64,000 nt of DNA from Bimastos eiseni (GCA_959347315.1 OY365815.1:13369158-13433157); one strand, 5' to 3'; counted from the stretch's first letter, positions 1-12,200 are shown. The notes: generated by a model from the sequence alone, not told the origin. Program-made: numbers and translations.

Positions 1-365
1 ACCGGTAACGACGCTTTTAGTGTCCGTCAATTTTCCGGTGTCAATGGCCAACAAAGGACATCTACCGGGTCAGATCCTCTAGATAGGACCTCTGAATAAT
101 GAACCATGGCCCCATCGGTCGTTTGGGATTTATATACCGCCTGGAAGGTGGAAACCAGTTGGGTATTCAGAGGGCTTAAATGGAGCTCACTCCATCAACT
201 TGACGGCTGTACTGTTTTGGTCATAACATCAAATCCAAAATTCAAATCCTGAATATTCTGGTATGAGACAATTTCAGTCAAAATACGTTACTCTTTAAGA
301 AGTAGATATAACAGGCTAATCTATTCTGTTCTAAGTCATCCAAGCTTCACTTTACCTTTTAGTAA
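1..365. other. no recognisable gene
   Basis: AT-rich sequence with no long open frame, no splice-flanked exon-like stretch and no repeat that I recognise. Confidence 0.5.
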
Positions 366-660
366 GGAAGTTGTGCGTGTTTTGATAGGAGGAGGGTAGA
401 GTAATGAATAACACAGTGGGGCGCAAGGGCTGAAGAACCGAGTTCTATTCCCCTTAAGGTTGTCTATTCCTTCTTTCTCTAATTGGTTGCGATTGCATTA
501 GTTGCATAACATAATGGGAGCCTTGCATGGCAGCCGACAGTTAAATTCGACTCTTGTAATAATAATTTGTCATCATTCGTTCATACAATGTTAGTAATCA
601 TGCTGCAGTTGGTCACTTTGAAATTAACGAAATTGATTCATTATTAGTTTAAAATGAACT
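366..660 (+). repeat. SINE family A, near full-length copy
   Basis: The head (about 385-450) looks tRNA-derived, with a degenerate B-box-like GAGTTCTATTCCCC. A body with TTCTTTCTCT follows, then a tail with GACTCTTGTAATAA and TCATCATTCGTTCATAC. The same body and tail recur at 22252-22500 and 24845-25200. Several 3' fragments lie in the opposite orientation at 16.7, 17.8, 27.4, 33.4 and 39.6 kb. Confidence 0.7.
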
Positions 661-1793
661 AAAATTATTAATTATTATTAGTATCTCATCAGTCCATCAT
701 CTGAGTGAAGTTTCGTGGACGTTGTCCTGTTGGTCAATCGAGGACAGGGAGGTCCATTGTCTGCCATACGCAAATAATATGTCTTGCTAGTTGTCGCTAA
801 GGTACCTTACCTAACTTGCGTTCTAATTATAAGCATGACTTAACTAGGTTTGTCTAAAGAAAGACCTTTGTGTAATACCCCGTGATATTTCTGCGCAGAT
901 GAGCGTATCCATTGCTCATGAATAAACCCATATGGAGTTCTGTCCTTAATTTAGCTTTCAGTCGGTGCCTTAGAAATATTTGAACTTTAACAGTTAAGAC
1001 GACTTCGAAGATGCACAGTGAAAGGGCACTCTTCGGAACCGATTGAAACCTATAACGTAGCCTCTGAAAATAATATTATATATTCTGAGGGCTTGTTTTA
1101 AATATTTGCCAATATCAACTCGTCATTGCTCCTCGAACGATGCCTTTAACTTCCAAGTGGAATTCATAAACATTGTCTTGTAGAACGTATCGCTAGGAGT
1201 GTCTCGTGTACGCACCGCCATTTATACGAAGAATGCACAGATGTTTCCGAGAAGTCCGGAAAAAAATCGTTGAACTAGTGTACGCCTAAGTATAACTTAT
1301 TCGTCTATGCTGCTCAGAAAACAAAGCCTATGTGTGTGTGAGCAGTAAACGTGGCACCGTCCTTCCTCCAATCTGCCAACAAGAAAAGCAATTTGCCGGC
1401 CTTCTTGCTTCCAAGAGGTTTCTACTTACCGCTGATAAAGACGCGGCGGTCTCAGCGGTCGTTGCTCGGCTTCGCGAGGCGTTCGTAGTGCACAAGCATT
1501 CGAATTTGAAAAGAGGAAAGTGAAGCGGCAGTGATTGAAGGACACTTAGCAGGTTTCATCATCCACGTATACGTAGAAATAGGCCCACTGTACGGGGGCC
1601 AAGCGTTTCAACGTTCGTAAGAAATAACACGCGCAGGTCTATAATAGGTTAGAGTTTGCATTGTACTGGAGCTTAGCTAAATATAATTATACTGAGAATC
1701 TGTGTTCATGGTCACACGCATAATATTTTATGCCATTGTGCGGATCAAGAAGGCGCTAAGTAAATGTTCATATAAGTTCGCATGTACTTCTTA
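661..1793. other. no recognisable gene
   Basis: Unique-looking sequence. One 63-codon plus-strand frame (1332-1523) has no recognisable motif, signal peptide or splice context and is not called as a gene. Confidence 0.45.
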
Positions 1794-1859
1794 AATGCGC
1801 GTGTTAGGCCTAAGTCTGTATAATATATGCAGACTTAGGCCAAGCAACACGCCTGCATT
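1794..1859. other. long imperfect hairpin
   Basis: The inner stem is perfect: 1807-1818 (GGCCTAAGTCTG) pairs with 1830-1841, with an 11-nt AT-rich loop. After a 1-nt versus 4-nt bulge, GCGTGTT (1799-1805) pairs with AACACGC (1846-1852). Then AATGC (1794-1798) pairs with GCATT (1855-1859). That gives 24 base pairs in 66 nt. It could be a fold-back element, or a small-RNA precursor on either strand. Confidence 0.6.
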
Positions 1860-1904
1860 ACAACATCCGCCAAAGTAACGCAAAGATTTAAATACATAGA
1901 ATCT

Positions 1905-1999
1905 TATATTCATTCTTTGATTCTATATTCATTCTTTGATTCTATATTCATTCTTTGATTCTATATTCATTCTTTGATTCAATATTCATTCTTTGATTC
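1905..1999 (+). repeat. 19-bp tandem repeat, 5 copies
   Basis: Five almost identical 19-bp units (TATATTCATTCTTTGATTC) in direct array, with one base change at the start of the last unit. Confidence 0.95.
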
Positions 2000-2055
2000 T
2001 TGGCACTTCTATAGCGCCCCTTCAGGAAACCAATTTAAGAGCGCTCCCAGCCCAG
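1985..2055 (-). repeat. L2-like tail fragment
   Basis: CTATAGCGCCCCTTCAGG, followed by GAGCGCTCCCAGCC, is the reverse-strand form of the GGGGCGCTATATAAAT tail found at 20.6, 42.9, 52.3 and 57.7 kb. GCGCTATATAAAT is a known 3'-end signature of L2-clade LINEs and the SINEs that use them. Confidence 0.5.
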
Positions 2056-2179
2056 CCACGGCTAAGTAAAGCAGACTTGAGTGAGTTATAAAATCAAGTT
2101 TGATTGTTCAACGGTAACAAGCGCTGCATACAATAATATAAAATATTAGTAATGCAATTAGATGCAATTTGTAATAGCA

Positions 2180-2180
2180 T

Positions 2181-2211
<31 letters not shown>

Positions 2212-2407
2212 TAATAATGATAATAATAATAACCCCTGAAGACCCCAGAAGACGAGGCCTGGCCCTTCGGATAATGTAATTTCTATATTAATAATCTTTA
2301 AGTCCCTTGGGAATGAAATACCTCAGGGCATACAAAATATTTGAAAAATAATAATAATAATAATAATAATATTCACTTAGCTCGCCCACATGGGCGATAG
2401 CAGCATA

Positions 2408-2448
<41 letters not shown>

Positions 2449-2640
2449 TAATAATAATAATAATAAAATAATAATAATAATAATAATAATAATTATAATA
2501 ATAATAATTATAATAATAATAGTAATTATGATAATAATAACAATAAAACTAACGGTAAATATTATTGTTATTATTATTATTATTAACATTATTATTATTG
2601 TTATTATTATTATTATTATTCATCATTGGCATTGCCAACG
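2180..2640 (+). repeat. (TAA)n tract with retroelement tails
   Basis: Imperfect AAT/TAA runs are interrupted by two short non-repeat inserts, each with (AAT)n on both sides. Insert 2231-2345 matches, in reverse orientation, 58322-58435; both contain TAATCT, then TAAGTCC and CAGGGCA. Insert about 2371-2405 (GGGCGATAGCAGC) matches the 3' tail of the retrotransposon fragment at 59.57 kb. These look like severely 5'-truncated retrotransposon insertions into the array. Confidence 0.75.
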
Positions 2641-3835
2641 GATCTGTTATCATGCTATCTGGGTCGCCGCTTGAAAGTGGACTGTAATCTTGACATGGTG
2701 CCCTGAAACGCCACCGCATTGAAACGTTGGATCAATGCCGACAAGTTCTGGAAAAGGAAGTTTGTCTCTCGGGTGTCACCGGTAGTTGTCGAAAGTCGGC
2801 GTCCAGTCTCAGACAGAAAGGCGAGGCCCTCACTATTGACGGGACCGAAGGTTTCTATAGCGATTGGAACAAAAGTGTATTTCTTCTCTAGCTCAGAATA
2901 TTTTGTGTGTTTCCTTGTGGCTGCTATCTCCCCCGCTCCTCCAGCTGTGGAAGCTGTTTCGGGGATATAGGAAGCGGCCACTGTGTCCACCACAGTTGCG
3001 TCCCAAAGTAAGGTCCGCCCCCCACTCCACGGTATCAGGGTCTGCCCGTCCGGTCTCTTTCCATCTAATCTGGAAAGACCTGACGGTTCCTTGACTGCTG
3101 GAATACCGGCTCTGTTGAGGCTGCGATGGATTAGGTCGTTGATATTACAGTGTCTTGCTTGACGGCCAAAACCCAATGAACAGGACAGGCCATGTGCGCC
3201 TCTGGCAGAGACGAAGGCGCCGCATGCGCAGGTGTGCGGCTCACAGATGGCCACCCCTAAACGTAGGCCGACCGCCACCCTCACGGTATCGTCCTCCAGT
3301 CTGAGATCGCGAGAAACGAGCGGGAGAGCGTATAGCCAGTCCGAGGCGTGTGGTGACTGCAAGGCCCTTAGTCTCGCCTGGTCGTAGGGATCCTGTAGCT
3401 TTTCTTCTAGTGCAGACAGAACCGCGTTTAACAGCGGTCTGTCAAAGTGGGCTTGTTTATGGCCTGGCGTCGTCGGGGCAGAAGCTTCGGTAAGTTGAAG
3501 CCAGGTAGACATCGCCGAGTCGCATGCCGAGTCCGATTTCACCGCTGCTGATTCTAAGATGAGGGACTGGATCTGGAGAGTGCCCGCGGCTGAAGCCAAA
3601 AAGGCGGGAAGTGCCAGCGAGGACGCCCTCTTAATTCCCAGTCCTCCCATCGTGATCGGGAGAGTGGCCTGACCCCATTGGTCATCGGTCATCGAAATGT
3701 TGAAGATTCGCTCGATCCCTCCTCGCAGTAGATCGTCGTGAGCCCATAGACGCGGGTGGTCGTGGCAAGGGGTGCATCTCAATAAATGCATGAGTTTAGG
3801 CGAGCCGATCGAATGTCTAAGGATCAGTAGAGTAT
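2640..3835 (-). mobile_element. R2/R4-like non-LTR retrotransposon, C-terminal part
   Basis: A single open minus-strand frame of about 400 codons covers the end of a reverse transcriptase and the C-terminal region of a non-LTR element. After the RT thumb there is a GGLGIKRAS segment. Next comes a zinc-knuckle-like cluster (C-x4-C-x-C-x9-H-x3-C), then RPDG about 15 residues before a WDA. That spacing resembles the PD-(D/E)XK restriction-like endonuclease of R2-type elements. The RT catalytic core is absent: the copy is 5'-truncated exactly where a short (TAA) run begins near 3836. The 3' end runs into the (TAA)n tract at 2640. An intact frame of this length suggests a fairly recent insertion. 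The assignment to the restriction-like-endonuclease group is from motif spacing only. Two relatives lie at 58.6-60.2 kb. Confidence 0.8.
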
Positions 3836-4129
3836 AATAATAATAATGATACAAGAGCATCATTTATTCTCAAGTTTCAGCCCATTCCGATTTCTCAGAT
3901 TCCAATGATCCAAAGATTTTATTTTAATTATTTTCTGTGTTTTATTTCTTTGGGATAATTATGTTGGATGTGATGCGGTTTGTTATACTGATCATATAAT
4001 AACAATAAACGAAAACTTTTGCATCATCATACACAAATAATTTTATACACACGCGCGAATGCACCTACTTGGAACGATATTTCTGTTTACGTTAAACTAT
4101 ATAATATATGTAAGTACAAATGTTGGTAA
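3836..4129. other. no recognisable feature
   Basis: AT-rich spacer between the retrotransposon fragment and the DNA transposon. Confidence 0.5.
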
Positions 4130-5333
4130 GGGGCAGTTCACACATTATATAACGCTCAAGGGGTAGGTGGTGGGTTCCTGTTTTGTTAGCGTTATATTGT
4201 GTAGGGTGGGGGGGGTAGGTAGAAGGTTTTGTTATATAAAAAACTTTTTTCAGTTTATGCTATTTTGCCTGTTTGCCTGCCAATTGAAAATTCCATGTAC
4301 TACGGACCTTCTTTGTTTAATCGAAGTTCACAATACGTTGTGAACCAAAACTAGCGCCATTAGCTGCCACCTGGCGAATTGATTTGACGTTCTTACTTAT
4401 TATATATAAATCCAGTTTTAACAATTTCCTATTTACAATTTTAACAATTTCCTGTGCATAACTTTAAACGCTCTTAAATTCAATTCTGTGTGCTTTGCTT
4501 TGATTCTGGTTTAAATTTAAATTAATTCACTTGAAATAATTTTTTGTAAGTATTATCAAGATGTTTGATTTCATTTTCTATAGTATGTGCAAATAGTTTA
4601 TATGTTTGCTTAAATACCCAATTGCAGTTGCAATATACACTTTGTATACATCATACGCTATTACATGGGTAGAGTTGTACCGCGAGGGGCGAACCTATCG
4701 ATAAATACCTGATAGTGCAATATTAAACCAATCCTTTCCGTGTGATACTGTAACCCTCATTTCTAGTGCAAAGCAGGAGGGTAGCTAAAATGGTGTTTTA
4801 AGATAGGATTCACGTCACTACCATTTATTATCATGCTGTATCAGTAGACATACGTGTAGATACATGGTGACAATAGTCGACTACCAATTAGTTACCGTAA
4901 TAAACAAGTGAATTTAGCACCATTAAAAGTCCGATTATTAAGATGCAGAGGAGCATGGATCCATGCATCCAGTCTAACCATCATTGGCACGAGACAGTAC
5001 ACAATTTCAAGATGACTTTTGTTACATAGCTAATCAGGCGTATGATGATTTTTTACTGCAGTTCTTGAAATGGATAAAGGCAATTATCACCTCAATCACT
5101 ACTAATAAAGTGCTAACTAACATTGCATTGTTATAAAAGTTTCATATTGTGCAATACAATTATGTCGATTGTATGTCCTTTAATGTGCTCTTAGACTGGG
5201 GTGGGGTAGGGGTAGTTAGAATGTCTTTTATATAATATTGGGGGGTCACAGCTGCTGTTATATAGCGTTATTAGGGGTAGAGGGTGAGTCAAAAATTTGG
5301 ATTTTGTGCGTTATACAATATGTGAACGGCCCC
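4130..5333. mobile_element. non-autonomous DNA transposon, PIF/Harbinger-like
   Basis: The left end (GGGGCAGTTCACACATTATA, continuing TAACGC) and the right end read in reverse (GGGGCCGTTCACATATTGTA, continuing TAACGC) form terminal inverted repeats of about 30 bp with about four mismatches. Both ends are flanked by the trinucleotide TAA (4127-4129 and 5334-5336), the target-site duplication expected for PIF/Harbinger elements. G-rich subterminal blocks with ATATAGCGTTAT-like sequence occur inside both ends. I see no transposase frame in the 1.2 kb interior, so the copy would depend on an enzyme supplied elsewhere. Confidence 0.8.
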
Positions 5334-5348
5334 TAACGTGCGTTTCTA

Positions 5349-5640
5349 GTGCTATCGAGAGCTGGAACGAAGTTTCAGATAAAACGTGCCTACCTTGGCG
5401 ATAGGTGCTTTATCAGCCAGGGCAAAAAGGATCACGACGGGGTCAGAAGGTATGGCAGAATAAGAGAGAAGCGACGAATTAGAGGACGTCGTTCATTCTT
5501 TCAAGGTAAAATAGACGAACGGAAGAACGATATATTATGTGATAAAGACCAGAAGACAGGAGACTGACAGCAGACGGTTAACGATTGATCTCGTGGTAGA
5601 TTTGTTGATCGCTGCTTGGATAGACTGATGCATAATTGGG
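5349..5640. other. no recognisable gene
   Basis: A 72-codon, lysine/arginine-rich plus-strand frame (5349-5567) has no recognised motif and is not called. Confidence 0.4.
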
Positions 5641-5998
5641 ATGGGCAAAGATAGGAGGATGGATGAATGGATGGAAGAATGAATTGATGATGGATAAATG
5701 AATAGAATTATGAATGGATGGATGTATGGATAAAGGGATGTATTGGTGGATGAATGAATTTATGGATGGATGAATGAATTTGTCGATGAATGAATTAATG
5801 GATGGATGAAGCTACGGATAAAGGGACGGGTAGATAGATAATTTAGATATATAGATACACGTAGGTATAATTTGTATATATACATGAATGCCTGGATTTA
5901 TGGATGGATGGATATATGGATGAATAGATGGATGAATGGACATTTAATAGATGATTGAATGAATGAATAATGCACATATGAGTGAATGAATGGATTGA
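5640..5998 (+). repeat. degenerate GGAT/GAAT array
   Basis: Interspersed ATGGATGGATGAATG-type tetranucleotide repeats over about 350 bp, just downstream of the last ephrin exon. Confidence 0.85.
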
Positions 5999-6055
5999 TT
6001 GCTGTCATTCCTCACCTCTCAGCCTTCAGTCACCTTCTCTTCTTAACATACTTGA

Positions 6056-6061
6056 TTTAAT
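6056..6061 (-). promoter_or_regulatory. possible poly(A) signal of the ephrin gene
   Basis: ATTAAA on the minus strand, about 110 bp past the proposed ephrin stop codon at 6171. Only the hexamer is seen, and chance occurrence is likely. Confidence 0.3.
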
Positions 6062-6170
6062 TCTCGATTCTGATCGTCTAAGCGCTTCGAGTAACTTGAG
6101 TCGACTGACCACGGCCAGTTGCAACTGCTGGTCATCGGCTGACCACGGCGATCATCCGTGTCTTCTGACA

Positions 6171-6259
6171 CTAATCGACCGATGTCTGCGAGACAAGAGA
6201 TGTCACCAGCACCAGCGCCAGCAGCAGCATCTGGCTGACGCACCAGAGACCGTTCCAGC
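6171..6259 (-). CDS. ephrin exon 6: GPI-type C-terminus
   Basis: Read from an acceptor at CCAAAG (exon starts at 6259), this frame gives WNGLWCVSQ, then a hydrophobic run (MLLLALVLVTSLV), then SQTSVD and a TAG stop at 6171. A short C-terminal hydrophobic stretch with no charged cytoplasmic tail is the usual GPI-attachment signal. The two leading bases complete the codon left open by exon 5. A better polypyrimidine acceptor lies upstream at TTTCTTTGGCAG (exon would start at 6287), but it needs a different incoming phase and hence an unseen extra exon. A second frame here reads AAAGAGAGD, which I take as a shadow. The call depends on the linker exon being correct. Confidence 0.5.
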
Positions 6260-9200
6260 CTTTGGCACCAGATGGCGGTAGACGCAACTGCCAAAGAAAA
6301 CGTCACCTGGCGAACGATTATTCATCTAGCTCCGGATCAGTCTAGTTCGATTGTCACAAGCGAATACACTTAGGGCAACGCACTGCCACTTATCTCTACC
6401 AAGCCCATTAACCCATACCTGAGCGTCTGGGTACATTTAGTCTGTCATGAGTAGGCCCCGGGGATTATGCGAAAATATTTCGTAAATTATGCGAAAAATC
6501 ATCAACAATTTCGTCGTCTGGTCGGTAAAACTATAGCCACTATCGGCTAGTATAATAGCCGAGACATGCCAATTATAGTTGACACTGACCGAAATTTCCG
6601 AACTTTATGCAATAATTTGCGAAACTTTTCATTTAGCAGTTTATGCGAAAACCGCAAATTTATGCGAAAAATTGTGAAATCGCAGAATATCGCATAAACC
6701 ACGGGACTCTTGTCATGAGTGTCAATGTTCTTATGTTGTAATCCAACTCCAATGCAAGTAGCTCTGTCTGCATATATGCCTCTTGTAAGGGGGATGCGGT
6801 GTAGACACATTTGCAATTTCAACTGCGGTTGCAGTTACAATCACGTCTGTAGGTCTAATCAGAGTTATAAATACGTATACAAACAGAAGAACAAGCAGAC
6901 ATACGGACACATACACACAACGTAAGGTATAAGGATCGTTGTTGTAAATTGATTTCCTAAGTTTCAAATTTTCATAATTTATAAATTGTCACTTGGCACT
7001 CGTTGAAAGCTAATCTAAGGGCACCAGCATATTCACGAGCGCTACGTCTTGTCTGATGAAACCTAGTGAAGAGCAGAACTCGATTGTCATAAGGCAGAGA
7101 AGGAGGCAGCGTGACTGCTGATGTCGATTCCAACTGGACTAGGATGAATGGAGAGAAGAATGAGAAGGTCGATCAGGATATGGCTTCATAAAGAAGTGAT
7201 GCTAATTTTAGAATAGAAAGCCTGAGGGATGATAGATAGAACAGCCTCAGGCAAACGATGGTTGGTGAGTGGCGATAATGGTCGAGCAACGGAGAATCTG
7301 CGGAATTCAGTAGGGATATCATGCACGATTCCTAAGCCTACGTTCAGAGTGGCATAGCCTATGGAGCGATTTGGAGGATTTGAGATCAGTATTAACGGGA
7401 AAGGGTGGAGAGGAGCAGTAACAATCGGAAAGGAAGGAACATGTACACAATATCTACACATCGAGCAGCTGACTTTTTGAGAGTCCTGTCTCCATGGTAA
7501 AGCTAAGAGTGGCGCTCAAGAAGCCTCAGAGAAAGGTGGTTATCACCGTCTGCATTGTCTCTATATTATATTTTGGCTGGAGACTATTCAACAAAATAAT
7601 GTGCAGGGCCTACATAAGTCTCATCCGATTCATACAGATGGATAATTATTTGCACTAATTTATTATACTATAAATGCTAATATAATAGTTAATAATTTAC
7701 AGTTTTAGGCCTACTTAATACAATAACAGTATTAATGTAATTACTAATACTTTATAATTTATAACAAACACGTCATGAAATGTGTTTCGACAATTGTGAT
7801 CGTGATTTGAGAGCCAAACAGCTAATCATTAAAATTGGCTACATATTTTAAAGTATTAACTTGTCATTTTATACTATAACTAAAATGCCAGTATATTAGA
7901 TATTGCGTTTATACTTTTACCCGTGGGCGCTGTTCCATGCAACGAAAGTAAGTTGCATGTGATTTGGGAATTTAAAATAATTCAAGAAACCATCGATCAC
8001 TATTAACAGAACTTACCGAGATGCAGACCAATCACTAAACAGAGGCTTTCGAAAAGTCATCCGTCACTCTGTAGCAAATGCAAAATAATGTCATTCAAAT
8101 AAACTCTCTTTTTATAAATCAACCTATGAATCCATCAACCCATCTATCTTTCAGCTTATGATACTTTTCAATTTAACGTGTTACTTCATATGGAATCTAC
8201 GGATAATTTATGATATCAGACCATGCTTCATAGTGTAGTGGTTAGCGTGAGGGATGTCGATCGAGGTTAGGAGTTCAGATCTCACCAGAGTAGAAATTTG
8301 GTTCGAGATTTCTGTTCCATCTGCACCCCTACCCAAATCAGTTAAAATGAGGGCGATGACTGCACACTGCCAGTCGGCATAGACAAGATGGTGAGGGAGG
8401 ACCTGCAAAGGACAAGAACAAGAACAAGAAGTAGATAACACTGCGCACCCATGGCTGCCTCAGAACTAGCTTAATGGGCTTATCTTCTTCTTTATAGGCC
8501 TGGTCCAGAGAAATCTGTGACCTTGTCTTAGACTCGTAATTAATCAATTAAGGATTTGTCATGACTAAACAACGACTTACATTGCGTCGCCAGAATAGCG
8601 CACATTGCATGGAGTTCTGGAAATGTAGGTACTGTTATTAGGTTGGCAAGTTTGCAATGGATTCTGTATACGATCCTGAAAGGGAACTGAAATTCAAGGA
8701 AAATATTTGTTAAACATTTCGCATTTTTTGCACGGGGCCAACTTACTATAATGGCCTACTCCTTTTAAATTCCCTTAACAAAAAATATTAAATGATTTTC
8801 TGCAACTAGGCATATATACGCACACATTCCCTATAATTTTATACGACTTCTGAACGGGCCCGTCGAGAGAGGGCAGAAGAGGCAAATTACCATTGATCCG
8901 GCGATTTTTAGGGGCCGACCCTTGGCTCGAAATAACTTACGAGGGTATTAGCGATTTTGCTGTAGCTTAAATTCAGAAAAGTTGTTTTACAAGGTTAATT
9001 TAGAGGCCCATGACTGCTCTACCTAGTGGCGCGGAAATTTTATTGCCACCCCTGCCTCTGAAACCTGAAGACCATAGTGAATGATCACATTTTTTAATGT
9101 GCAAATGTAACCGCTATTTTTATAGCGACAGTTTATTGCCTCGTTTCCGCTGATTTTTCTGTTACTTACCAATTCTTCACCAGATATGTGTAAGTTTCTA

Positions 9201-12200
9201 AAACTTACATTACGCCATTATCTTATCTGAGCCTGCTATACATTTACTTAGCTATGCCATATTACTAAAACCAGTGTACCTCAACACATCGTATATTATA
9301 TCTTGTTTTGTCGTACTTTACAATGCTATTCAATTTATGGGAATAAATAGGCGCTATGTTGTGAAGTGCTTTGTTGATTATTATTTAAATTAATGCAAAA
9401 ATATTCCATGCAGAGATTGAAAACAAAGTTTGTTGCGAATTTTCTGTCGTACTATTCTTGGATTTTTTATTATTATCAAATTATTATTATTGCAAAACCA
9501 CGAGTTGTCTTAGGCTTTCTTTTACCGATATAGTAGGCCTACCTTCAGATTCTGGCCATTAGTTTCTCAATAGGTTTATGACATCCACCTACATTGTTAC
9601 TGCTGCAGGTGCGAATTTATGCGACAATTATTATTCTTAAGCTCCGAATCGCATGATATCTAATTGTCTCGCTCGATATGCTAAATAATATGATGTATCA
9701 TGTCTACTTGTTAATTGTCTATCCTGTAGGCCTTAAATTAGCATTGCGCAACATCAAATTGATGATCAAAGTGACATATAAAAATATTGTCTTCGCTTCG
9801 ACAGGCGTTGGTAGAACTTTCTATACAGATCTATCATCTATGTTCCGTGACAAAATGAAGCAACCCGCGGTGAAAGAATGTTGGGACCAACGTTAACTGT
9901 TCGCATAACTAAAGCAGGATATAGTCTCTGGATTGTCAGAAAAGCCGCACTCAGTTAATAATTGCGTATGGTCTAGCTATAACGACCGTTCCATACTTAG
10001 AAAGATGATGATGATGACGACGACGACGATGATAATAATGATGATGATTGTGGTGGTGGTAGTGGTCGTTGTTGTCAAATTTCATTGACATGAGCCATAA
10101 AAATGACCAGAAAGTCCTCAAGAAGAAGCCACGTGGTAGCCTATATGTAAACAAACCAAGTAGCGTCATCAATATCATTATCGCGCTACCATCTCAAGCA
10201 AGTTTATTGGACTTAAAACATGTCCTGGAGCTCCATGTATGAGTAAACACCACTTAGGATGAACGTACTTCAATAATTCCCTTTTTATAACTCACAGTCT
10301 CAGAGCTTGTAGTTGGTACGGTCAATGTCCTCCCTAGCGTTATCTATCCTCAGTTCATCCAGGCATCACGACCTCACGAAACAAAATCCAGCAAATCGTG
10401 TCTTTATTATAAAACAAACTCAAATCTTACATACATTCGATCAAACAATAACGATACTGAACGCAGTCACATGAAGAGTACCATTCATGTTCGGTCCATC
10501 GATTCCATTTCGATCTATATAATAAACAGCTGTAGGCCTAATCGTATTCTTTGGACACAAAAGCAACGAATGTTAAAGCCGATTCTCGTAGAATTATCTC
10601 CCAGTTTACGAGCAGACCAGAAATCGGAACATATTTCCGTCCGGGAGAAGATTTGAATCCTAAATCTCTTGGTAGGACTAGACCAGTAAGTTACAATCTA
10701 TGCCCTGTATTGCAGACCATGAAGAGATTTCAGAAGGTTTGGATAAAGTATCAAAACAGTTGTTGGTTATTTCAGGCCTTCTCAGTTTTGAAAAACAGTG
10801 TACAGATCTAGAAACATTTAAGGAAAAATTAAAGTCCTATTCGTGTGGAAGGAAAAACGTCATTGTTATAATGCTAAATAAAAATTTCCTGACCGGGTGA
10901 AGAGACGTAGACTCATCAATCTCATTTGATCCGCAAATCATTGTCGTAACTGTATCAATTGATAATGACCTTCTCTAAGACTTTCAGATCGTTTACAGCC
11001 TTGCTTTTCGCACCCTTAAAAAGATTCAAGAACGGAGCTATATAAATCACATCTAGCCTGCACTTTAGAGTAACTTATAAAACTTACGGATGGGTTTCGG
11101 AGTATATAAAAAACTTTTGAATCTTGGCTAAAAACATTCAGACTGGATTTCAACCAAATTTCGTCAGGCATCAACGTACAATGCCAAGAACCGGAAAGCA
11201 CGTTCGAGATAATGTGGCAAGTAATTAATTAATTAACATTTCATTACTGAAGTCATATAATTCGCAAATGAAGTAGGCCAATCGAAGCGGAAATAAGCAA
11301 GGAGATAGCATGAACGTAGATGTCACAGATTATCGAGTGGCTGCCTCTGTTGTGAACTAAACTGTCCTGAATGGCGTCTTCCTGGTCGAATACCACATAC
11401 TTTCTGACGGTTTCTGAAACATAAACAATTACTGTAATTAATTACTTCTTTCGCATTGGTACATGTATCTTCATTCATCGTTCATAGCTGATGTTCCCAT
11501 GTGTACAGTGATGGTGGAACTGTATACATGGTTGTCAACAAATCGAGTATTCGACGATTCTTGTGTTGATGTACATTTCCGCTATGATGAGCAGACATTT
11601 ATATAGCCACTTCCCAGAAAGGAACCATTAGATTTCCAGATACGTAATTCAGTCATAGTCATTCTGTTCCTAATCGATTAAATTATCGTAACTATTTCGT
11701 TAATCCAGCATCATTGTGACGATTATGAAGGTCAGAGGTCGTCAGGTCAGCAACTTGCAGAGTTGAGACAGTTGTGGAAGTTAGAGGTCATAAGATCAAC
11801 AACTTCTTGGGTTGAGATAGTTGTGCAGGTCAGAGGTCATAAGATTAAATAATTTGCTATGTTGTGACTGCTGTGGTGGTCATAAGCTCCGATGCTAACC
11901 TTGATGGCGATCATCAGACGGTGGATTCAATATTGGATTTTCCGTGGACGATTGAAAGCTTCCTGTATACGAATAAAAAATAATAACTAATAAGCCCCAC
12001 TATATAACATGTTCTGGCCAATCATATTGTGCCAAATTGGAGTGACCAGGTCAGCCACGGAATGTTGACTGCAGCATTCACCGTCGCTGATGGCAATGTA
12101 AATTAGGCAAATAAAATGATGACATGGCCTGACTGGTTAGGACTAGGAGAGCGAAGACGAGCGATTTCTCGACCCACCAGACCTTTGCTGGGCGATCGAC

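Noticed and set aside
2377..2589. Poly-Ile/Tyr frame on the minus strand
   Set aside because: It is a translation of the (TAA)n array; the same holds for the poly-Ile and poly-Tyr frames at 25.5, 58.4, 59.2 and 59.4 kb.
6043..6306. Alternative 87-codon frame with AAAGAGAGD over the last ephrin exon
   Set aside because: It lacks any hydrophobic anchor. The neighbouring frame gives a GPI-type tail and stop in phase with the upstream exon.
7186..7461. 91-codon minus-strand frame in ephrin intron 5
   Set aside because: No motif, signal peptide or convincing splice sites in phase with the ephrin exons.
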